DNA from: Sciurus carolinensis
Lineage: Eukaryota; Chordata; Mammalia; Rodentia; Sciuridae
Length of the DNA: 64,000 nt
Reading direction: 5' to 3'
Assembly (NCBI RefSeq): GCF_902686445.1
Contig: NC_062214.1
Coordinates: forward strand, 54,285,177 to 54,349,176
The first letter of the stretch is position 1, and the number at the start of each line of letters is the position of its first letter. The notes beneath the pieces are model-generated. The model had not been told where the DNA came from. It worked only from the letters and a program-made list of their open reading frames with translations, and did no database searches. Shown in pieces: positions 57,290-64,000 of this stretch. The translations under genes were made by a program, and so were the position numbers.

Positions 57290-57486
57290 GACAGGGCTAT
57301 TTCAAACCTGAGGTATGAAAACTTTTAATAATTCTGATGACGATGGCATATTCTATTTTGTATATGGTGGTATTTCTGTATATCACTGAACATACATTTC
57401 TATTTATGTGATCATTTGGATGAAATAATAATGCAATTGCTGGATTGTATGGAAGAATATATTTTGTTTTATAAGAAACTACCAAA

Positions 57487-57632
57487 TATTCCAGCAACTC
57501 ACGAGGGTTGAGGTAAAGGACCACAAGTTTGAACCAGCCTTAGCAACTGGGCCAGACCCTGTCTCAAAATAAAAAATAAAAATGACTGGGTATATAGCTG
57601 AAGGGTAAAGTACCCCTGAATTCAATTCCCAG
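57487..57632 (+). repeat. B1-ID dimeric SINE, 5' truncated
   Basis: TTCCAGCAACTCACGAGGGT to CAATTCCCAGTTCAAAAG. Confidence 0.83.
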
Positions 57633-57766
57633 TTCAAAAGAAGGAGAAGGTGAAGGAGAAGAAGAAGGGGACGGGGGAAGAGGAGGAGGCAAGAGGGAAG
57701 GAAAGAAGGAAGGAAGGAAGGAAGGAAGGAAGGGAGGGAGGAAGGGAGGGAGGGAAGGAAGGAAGT
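57633..57766. repeat. (GGAA)n purine tract
   Basis: Starts as AAGGAGAAGG in the tail of the preceding SINE and becomes a GGAA run with GGGA variants up to the next SINE; pure purine for over 100 bases with one T and few C. Confidence 0.95.
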
Positions 57767-57905
57767 CAGACTCAGGAACTTAGCAAGGTCCCAAGCAACT
57801 TAGTGAGATCCTGTCTCAACATTTTAAAAAAAGGACTGGAGATGTAGCTCAGTGGTATATTGCCCCTGGGCTAAATCCCCAATCCTTCCCATACCCCCCC
57901 AAAAA
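57767..57905 (+). repeat. B1-ID dimeric SINE, 5' truncated
   Basis: AGACTCAGGAACTTAGCAAG to AAATCCCCAATCCTTCCC and a C/A tail. Confidence 0.85.
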
Positions 57906-58348
57906 AAAGAAAAAAGAAAAGAAACCGCCAAACTATCTTCCAAAGTAATAGTACCATTTTGCATTTCCAGCAACAATGAATGAACTCCACCTCCTTGCTA
58001 GCATTTGGTGGTATCAGTGTTCTGGATCTTGGCCATTCTAATAGGCATATAGTGGTAATTATTTTTGTTTTAATTTGCATTTCCCTATGACATATATTGT
58101 GGAGTATCTTTTCATATGGTTATTTGCCAACTGTTTTGGGGAGGTGCCTGGTAAGATCTTTGGCTCATTTAAAAATCAGATTGTTTTCTTTTTGTTATTT
58201 TTAAGAGCTCTTTGTATATTTTTAATAACAATCCATCACCAGATACGTTTTTTGCAAATATTTTCTCCCAGTCTGTGGTTTGTTCTTGCCTTCTCTTGAC
58301 AGTACCAAATACAGACATATTTTTTGTTTTATTTTGTTTTGTTTTTTT

Positions 58349-58447
58349 CCTTTTGGAGACAGAGCCTAGGCTGACCTGGAACTCCTGGGCTCAAGTAATT
58401 CTGCTTCAACCTCCTGAGTAGCTGGGACTACAAGAGCACAGCCTGGC
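58349..58447 (-). repeat. 7SL-derived monomer
   Basis: TTGGAGACAGAGCCTAGGCT, then ACTCCTGGGCTCAAGTAATT and GTAGCTGGGACTACAAGAGC. It interrupts the L1. Confidence 0.75.
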
Positions 58448-58521
58448 TCATGGAACAGAAATTTTTTTAATTTTAGTGAAGTTCAACTTATTAATTATTT
58501 TTCCTTCCTTTCTTTTTCCCT

Positions 58522-58800
58522 TTACAGTACTAGGTATTAAAGCTAGAGCTTCACACATGCTAGGCAAGTGCTCTACCACTAAGCTATGTCCTCAGCCCTT
58601 TTTATTTTTTACTTTGAGATAGGGTCTTGCCCAGGCTGGCCCTGAACTTGTGATACTCCTGCCTCAGTCTCTAGTGCAGCTGAAATTATAGTTGTTTTTT
58701 GTTTGTTTGTTTGTTTGTTTGTTTGGTGCTGGGGATTGAACCCAGGGTCTTGTGTGAAATTATAGGTTTTTACCACCATGACCACACCCAGCATAGTTTG
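58522..58800 (-). repeat. B1-ID dimeric SINE split by an ID fragment
   Basis: GGTATTAAAGCTAGAGCTTC to CTGAAATTATAG at 58691, then after the insert GTTTTTACCACCATGACCAC to CACCCAGCA. Confidence 0.88.
58692..58754 (-). repeat. Nested 5'-truncated ID fragment
   Basis: A (TTTG)n tail and GGTGCTGGGGATTGAACCCA lie between exact TGAAATTATAG repeats at 58681-58691 and 58755-58765. Confidence 0.9.
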
Positions 58801-58880
58801 TTCATTGTTTTTCATGGATCATGTCTTTGATGTCATACCTAAAATGTCATCGTCAAACCCTAGTTGGTCTATTTTCATCT

Positions 58881-59403
58881 GGGACAACTCAGAAGGCTTC
58901 TTTACAAGATACTTGTAAGGCATGTAAAAGTCATTAATGCAAAGATATTTGGGAATTTGTTTCTCCTCATTGTTTTCCCATGAGCACGAGCAACCCAAAA
59001 GTTATAGTTGAAATCAATAAAAATACTGACAAATTTATTGGAAGGGTATGTGTTTTGATGAAAGCAATCAATTCACCATGTGGGCAGAATATCAGAAAAG
59101 TTATGACCTGAAACCAAGGTACAGATCCATATATGCAAAAGATAATTGTAAGATGACTTTAAAGCCAGTACAGGTTCAGTCAGGTGGACAGTAACCCCAT
59201 ATACCAGTTGGGGTCTTAGAAGAAGAGAGATGACACACTCAAAAGAAGACATGTAAGAGAGGCTGAGGAAAGGGCTCTTTACAAATATATAGATAGGGTT
59301 CAAGGAACCGAAAAGGGATGGAACTGGTCATAGATAAAAGCTGCCACCACACTTGATAGGGTAAAGGAAAGGAGTGGTTACTGGAATCTAATTAGAAGAA
59401 GAG
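58881..59403. other. Intergenic, nothing assigned
   Basis: No gene or repeat recognised. Confidence 0.5.
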
Positions 59404-60018
59404 TGCTATGGTTTAGATATGGCTTGACTGCGTCCCCCCAAATGTTCATGTGCTGGAGGCTTTGTCCCCAGTGTGGCAGTGTTTAGGTGGTGGAAACTTT
59501 AAGATTCGGGGGACTGATGGAAGGTAATTAGATCATGCAGGCACAGTCCTCAGAAGGGATTAGTGATGGTCTTACAGTTAGTTCTCAAAAGAACGGGTTG
59601 TTATAGATCTAGGCCACACCATGACTTGGCTCTTTCTCTGCCATATTGTGACACAGCCACGGGGATGTTTACCTCTGACCAAATAGCTGAGTCTACCTGA
59701 TCTGGACTTTCAGGCCCCCAAACTGTGAGTTAAATAAACTTCTTTTCTTTTCTTTCTTTCTTCCCATCCTCCAGTACTGGGGATTGAACCCAGGGGTGCT
59801 CTACCACTGCACTATATCCCCAGTCATTTCTATTTTATTTTAAGACAGGGTCTCACTACATTGTCATTTGTCCTTGAACTTGAAATCCTCCTGCCTCCAC
59901 CTCCTCAGTAGCTATGGTTATAGGCACGTGCCACCTCATCCAACTTAAACCTCTTTTCTTTATAAAGTACTCAGCCTTGAGTATTTTGTTATGAAAACAC
60001 AAAACAGACTAAGATGCA
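59404..60018 (+). repeat. MaLR solo LTR carrying a SINE
   Basis: TGCTATGGTTTAGATATGGC, then TTTGTCCCCAGTGTGGCAGT, GTGAGTTAAATAAACTTCTT, the SINE, then CTTTATAAAGTACTCAGCCT and ACAGACTAAGATGCA. Confidence 0.85.
59761..59943 (-). repeat. B1-ID dimeric SINE inside the LTR
   Basis: CAGTACTGGGGATTGAACCC to GTGCCACCTCATCCAAC. TAAACTTCTTTTCTTT before it and TAAACCTCTTTTCTTT after it are the target duplication. Confidence 0.9.
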
Positions 60019-60240
60019 TAACTATACCAGAAAGGCCATCTGGCAAGAGTTATAGCCTTGGTCAAAGATGTGGCTACTATTGAACCATGACCTGGCTCCT
60101 ACCCTTTGATCTACAGCAGATATAAGCTACTGGCCAAATCCAATCTACCTATTCTTGGAAGGAGTGAAAAGAGAACCTGAAGATTCAAATAGAAAAAAAT
60201 CTTGTATTCTCAACTTCATTTTGGCTTATAAAAATTAGAA

Positions 60241-60564
60241 CAAAAAATTATGGCATTTGCAGGCAAATGGATGAAATTGGAGAATATCATGTTAAGTGAG
60301 ATAAGCCAATCTCAAAAATCCAAAAGACGAATGATCTCACTGATAAGTGGATGATGACACATAATGGGGGGTGGGAGGGGGGCAAGAATGGAGGAAGGAG
60401 GGACTGTATAGAGGGAAAAGTGAGGTGGGGGGGGAAATAATGGAATGAATCAAACATCATTACTCTATGTAAATGTATGAATATGCAAATGGTATGCTGT
60501 TACTCCATGTACAAACAGAAACAACATGTAATCCCATTTTGTTTACAATAAAAATAAATTTTAA
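60241..60564 (+). repeat. L1 3'-end fragment with target duplication
   Basis: AAAAATTAGAA flanks it at 60230-60240 and 60565-60575. The text GGCAAATGGATGAAATTGGA, then GATCTCACTGATAAGTGGAT and a G-rich stretch match the mammalian L1 3' UTR. Confidence 0.9.
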
Positions 60565-60576
60565 AAAAATTAGAAT

Positions 60577-60742
60577 AAGCTGGATGTGGTGGCATACACC
60601 TGTAAACCCAGTGACTCCAGAGGCTGACAGGAGGATTGCTAGTTCAAAACCAGCCTTAGCTCTGTCTCAAAATAAAAAATAAAAAGGGCTTGGGATGTTC
60701 CTCAGTGTTTAAGTCCCCATGGGTTCCAACCCTGATACCAAC
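60577..60742 (+). repeat. B1-ID dimeric SINE
   Basis: AGCTGGATGTGGTGGCATAC to CCAACCCTGATACCAACAG, inserted right at the L1 tail. Confidence 0.87.
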
Positions 60743-61106
60743 AGATAAATAACAAACAAACAAATAGTGCATTTTATTACCTCATTGAGTAAGATTTCCT
60801 GAAACAGAATTGGTATATGCAGTGATATCGTGGAGGACCCAGAATCCTATCTTTTTTTCTCTACCTTTCCCAAGCTAGACTCTGTTCCAGTCATAAGAAG
60901 GCTACTACAGTTCCAGGGACAACATTTCAGACATTGATCAGAAAAAGAGAATGGAAGTCTTTTCATAGAAATGAAGGAAGCTTTCTTGGAAGCCTCACTG
61001 TGAGATTGCTCTTGTATATGTCATTGGCTAGAACGATATCACATGTCTATGCTGGACTAATCCCCATCCAGGAGAAGGTGCCTGTCCAACCAAGACTCAC
61101 CCTTAT

Positions 61107-61324
61107 CAGGTGTGGTGACTCATGCTTGTAATCGCAGCTGCTCCGGTGGCCTAAAGTAGAAAGATCACGAGTTCAAAGCCAGTCTCAGCAACTTAGTGAG
61201 GCCCTAAGCAACTCAGTGAGACCCTGTCTCTAAATAAAATGTACAAAAAAGGACTGGGGATGTGGTTCAATGGTTAAGGTGCCCCTGAGTTCAATCCCCA
61301 GTACCAAAAAAACAAAAAAAAAAG
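61107..61324 (+). repeat. B1-ID dimeric SINE (long subtype)
   Basis: ATCAGGTGTGGTGACTCATG to TCAATCCCCAGTACCAAAAA; AAGACTCACCCTTA / AAGACTTACCCTTT flank it. Confidence 0.92.
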
Positions 61325-61410
61325 ACTTACCCTTTAGCTGGGGATAGCCTCAGTTGGAGGTGGGAGCATAGATGTCCAGACAAAATTCAGAATTTTGTTA
61401 ACAAAAAGGT

Positions 61411-61552
61411 GTCAGGCTGTGGTGGCCTGAGTACCTGTCATTCCAGTAACTCCTGAGGCTGAGGCAGTAGGATCACAAGTTCAAGGGCAATTTTGCTAGA
61501 CCTTGTCTTAAAATAAAAAATAAAAATGGACTGGGTTTTATCCCCAGTTTCT
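61411..61552 (+). repeat. B1-ID dimeric SINE, ID half reduced
   Basis: TGTCAGGCTGTGGTGGCCTG to TGGACTGGGTTTTATCCCCA: most of the ID half is deleted. Confidence 0.83.
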
Positions 61553-61628
61553 TCCTCCCTTCTTCCCACTCTCCCTCCTTCCTTCTTTTCTTCCTTCCTC
61601 TCTCTTCCTCTCTCTCCTCCCTCCCCCC
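61553..61628. repeat. (CCTT)n pyrimidine tract
   Basis: CCTCCCTTCTTCCCACTCTC and on to CTCCCTCCCCCC; it follows the SINE end. Confidence 0.92.
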
Positions 61629-62153
61629 CAAAAAAAGGAGGTAAGGTGTGTGAAGGCAGAAGTATATGAAAAAATCTGCAAAACAATTTTCCCTGTTTAT
61701 GGATAATGTCATCAGCAAAGATGAGAAAAATGCAGTATTTGCTTAGTAGATAAGAATTGTTTTCTTATTTTTTGTTTTTGATTTTTAATACATAAAAACA
61801 TCACACAGTGCAAAGAAATACAAAATTTGTCATGCAGTTTTTTGATGCTTGTCTAAAGGTGACTGACAGCAATGGCTAAGATAGTCATGCTGCTAATTTA
61901 CCTTTAAGTTTGTTTAGCACATCAGTGTGTTTTGGTTTTAGATGAAGAGCTGTACTTGAGGTGAGCAGTCCCATTTAGAGAGGAGCCAGGAAGAAAACTG
62001 AATAACAGGAAGTGTACCAGGATAGATATCCTTACCACAGAACACAGGCTGATGGCACAGCAGATGCTACCACAGCAAGGCAAGTTATGAGGGGTTACAG
62101 GGAGTTGCTCTGTTAGTCTGGCTCTGTATGACTAAGGTCAATTAAAAAAAATT
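61629..62153. other. Intergenic, nothing assigned
   Basis: No gene or repeat recognised. Confidence 0.5.
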
Positions 62154-62342
62154 TTTTTTTTTTTTTTTTTTTTTTGGTGCTGGGAATTGTTGAACCCAGG
62201 GGTGCTCTACCACAGAGCCCTTTTTATTTTTTATTTAGAGGCAGGGTTTCGCTAAGTTGCTGACATTGACCTTCAACTTATGATCCTTCTGCCTCAGCCT
62301 CTCAAGTAGCTGGAATTACAGTTTCTTGAAATTACACCAGCT
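62154..62342 (-). repeat. B1-ID dimeric SINE
   Basis: A long T run, GGTGCTGGGAATTGTTGAAC with a 3-base gain, to GAAATTACACCAGCTC. Confidence 0.88.
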
Positions 62343-62980
62343 CTTTTTTTCTTTTTTCTTTTTCTTTTTTTTTTTTTTAATGATAGAAAAGAACAAAGTC
62401 CTTCTGTAATCAGTCATACCTACTGCTCAAACTGCCAGGACTTGTTTAAGTGAAGAAAAAACTTTTTAGGTTTTAAGACCAAGGCAATTATTTAATGCTT
62501 TTTAGCTTGATTTAAATGTAAGAGAGGTCTTGTATTTGAAATATACTTTAATATTGACCGTCAGCAAAGGCGAGGCATGTCCAAGAAGGTATTGCACTTG
62601 TGAAATTGTGTGAGCCTGGGTCCCTGAGGATAGCTAGTTCCCTAGAAGAAAGCGAGTATCTCTTTTTCATTGATTTATTATCTCCAAGTAATGGGCTTGA
62701 GACAAACATAATTATAATTTATTTTAGCAGCTTGTGGCCCCTTAAGGGCATAGAAGAAAGGCAGATTAAGAAACCTCTTTTGTGGCCTTTTAATGAGGGG
62801 GAGGCCAACAGAAGGTTGCTAACATATTGGATGAGAACAGTTTTCAGGAAATGTTATGTAAATCATTTTTAAGAATTAAGGAGTAGAGGAGTTCCTTGTT
62901 GAAACTGCACATTAAAAGCTGACATCTAGATTTGTTCCCTCCAAACCCCTGCTAAAGGGGTTTACTTTATAGTAAAGTGT
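62343..62980. other. Intergenic, nothing assigned
   Basis: A T/C-rich patch (62344-62378), then unassigned sequence; the 90-aa plus frame at 62600-62872 is unrecognised. Confidence 0.5.
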
Positions 62981-63075
62981 TTTTTTTGTTGTTGTTTTTG
63001 CGGTGCTGGGGATTGAACCCAGGGCCTTATGCTTGTGAGGCAAGCACTCTACCAACTGAGCTATATCCCCAGCCT
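62981..63075 (-). repeat. ID SINE
   Basis: GCGGTGCTGGGGATTGAACC to GAGCTATATCCCCAGCCT; AGTAAAGTGTTTT / AGTAAAGTTTTGT flank it. Confidence 0.92.
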
Positions 63076-63097
63076 CAGTAAAGTTTTGTTTGTATGC

Positions 63098-63338
63098 TTG
63101 TTTGGTACTGGGGATTGAACCCGAGGGTGCTTTAATATCCTAATAATAATAATAATAAATAATAATAATAAATAATAAATAATAATAATAAATAATATTT
63201 ATTTTTATTTTTTATTTTGGGACAGGGTCTTTGCTAAACTGCTTAGGGTCTCTCCAAGTTGCTCATGCTTGGCCTTGAACTTGCAATCCTCTTGCTCAGC
63301 CTCCTAAATTGCTGGGATTACTGGCAGGCACCACAAAG
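63098..63338 (-). repeat. B1-ID dimeric SINE with AAT expansion inside
   Basis: TTGGTACTGGGGATTGAACC, then a TAATAATAATAATAATAAAT-type run (63139-63197) in place of the rest of the ID half, then GGGACAGGGTCTTTGCTAAA to CTGGCAGGCACCACA. Confidence 0.88.
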
Positions 63339-63491
63339 ATAGGCTCCACATTAACTTTTATAACAAACCCACTTTCATGATAATTAAACCACTTCTGAGA
63401 TAATGACATTAACTTATTCATAAGGACAAAGTCTGATTTTGCAGAATGAAGAAATCCCTTCTGTTTTACTCTCACAAAAAGTCATCCAAGT

Positions 63492-63692
63492 CAGGTGTGG
63501 TGGCCCATGCCTGTAATCCCAGCAGCTCTGGAGGCTGAAGCAGGAGGATCCTAAATTCAAAGCCACCCGCTGCAATTTAGTGAGTCCCTAAGCCACTTAG
63601 AGAGCCCCTATCTCAAAAAATAAAAAGGACTGGGATGTGGCTCAGTGGTTAAGCATCCTTGGTTTTCACTCTTGATACCAAAAAGAAATAAA
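63492..63692 (+). repeat. B1-ID dimeric SINE
   Basis: TCAGGTGTGGTGGCCCATGC to TCTTGATACCAAAAAG. Confidence 0.9.
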
Positions 63693-63841
63693 AGTAATCC
63701 AAAATAACCTGATGTTAACCAATTACTTTCCTACTCTTCTCTTTCCTTGTTCCTACCTTATGAAACCTACCATTCTGCTGTTGCCCAGTGTGAGCCACCA
63801 TTTGGTTCTGTAGAATGCTGCCTCATTCATGAATTGTGAAT

Positions 63842-63884
63842 CCCAGGGGATTACAGGAACGTGTCATCATGCCTGGCTAATTTG
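63842..63884 (-). repeat. 7SL-like SINE scrap
   Basis: GGGGATTACAGGAACGTGTC then ATCATGCCTGGC, only the 5' end of the left half. Confidence 0.6.
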
Positions 63885-63914
63885 TACAATTAATTTATAT
63901 TAACAATAATTTTT

Positions 63915-64000
63915 TAAGCTTCTTTTTTGGTTGTAGATGAACACAATACCTTTAGTTTATACTTATGTGGTGCTGAGGATCGAACCCAGGGCCTCAAGCA
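63915..64000 (-). repeat. ID SINE with long 3' tail, cut by window end
   Basis: TTTTTTGGTTGTAGATGAAC, ACAATACCTTTAGTTTATAC (tail), GTGGTGCTGAGGATCGAACC; the A-box side lies beyond the window. Confidence 0.88.

Larger units (their letters stand above)
57290..58880 (-). repeat. Old L1, split into four pieces by SINEs
   Basis: GCAATTGCTGGATTGTATGG (57432) and AAGAAACT are followed, past the SINEs, by CCGCCAAACTATCTTCCAAA (57926). GAGCTCTTTGTATATTTTTA (58205), TTTTCTCCCAGTCTGTGGTT (58260) and ATGGATCATGTCTTTGATGT (58814) complete the antisense L1M order. Confidence 0.8.

Noticed and set aside
17746..64000. 5' end of BLM or another neighbouring gene
   Set aside because: No CpG-rich promoter, no conserved exon and no helicase or other recognisable coding text was found; the next gene is probably beyond the window.
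1..64000. CRISPR arrays, operons, phage or other prokaryotic systems
   Set aside because: Introns, SINEs and LTRs show mammalian nuclear DNA; the repeats are dispersed or microsatellite, not spaced direct repeats.

Overview
This window is mammalian nuclear DNA, almost certainly from the squirrel family (Sciuridae: ground squirrel, marmot or a relative). The evidence is the repeat content. About sixty short retroposons are either tRNA-Ala-type ID elements (key words 'GTGGCTCAGTGGTAGAGCAC' and 'GGTTCAATCCCCAGTACC') or dimers with a 7SL/B1-like left half and an ID right half joined by an AAAATAAAAAATAAAAA linker. This is the B1-dID/MEN type known from squirrels. There are also L1 fragments, MaLR LTRs, MIR/L2 fossils and hAT/Tigger fossils.

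One protein-coding gene is supported: the 3' end of CRTC3 (CREB-regulated transcription coactivator 3) on the + strand. Six coding exons were placed by splice sites and unbroken reading frame: 3122-3339, 6460-6758, 11320-11520, 11610-11690, 13358-13460 and 14422-14630. They encode 369 residues ending at a TGA at 14628-14630. If the protein has the human length of 619 residues, the window starts at residue 251, and the known regulatory serines S273, S329, S370 and S391 all fall on the expected serine codons. The 3' UTR runs to about 17745, with a possible internal poly(A) site near 16670. Everything upstream of 3122 is intron.

From about 17.75 kb to the end I find no second gene. In human, CRTC3 is followed by BLM in the same orientation, so this is probably the CRTC3-BLM intergenic interval (an inference from synteny). 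It is a repeat mosaic: old L1 pieces broken by later SINEs (53.3-55.6 kb, 57.3-58.9 kb), MaLR LTRs in both orientations, and microsatellites that mostly grow from SINE tails. The long open frames here match no family I know and lie in repeats or in purine/pyrimidine-biased sequence; I treat them as chance.

Points worth a second look: a 212-bp direct duplication (211/212 identical) copied 1349 bp downstream into the middle of a SINE; an ID element inserted inside another ID element with target-site duplication; a SINE inside an LTR inside an L1; an ID lineage with its own conserved 3' tail; an 89-bp CRTC3 intron with a weak AAG acceptor; and a strong CTCF-like motif at 25334. I see no evidence of a wholly new biological system.
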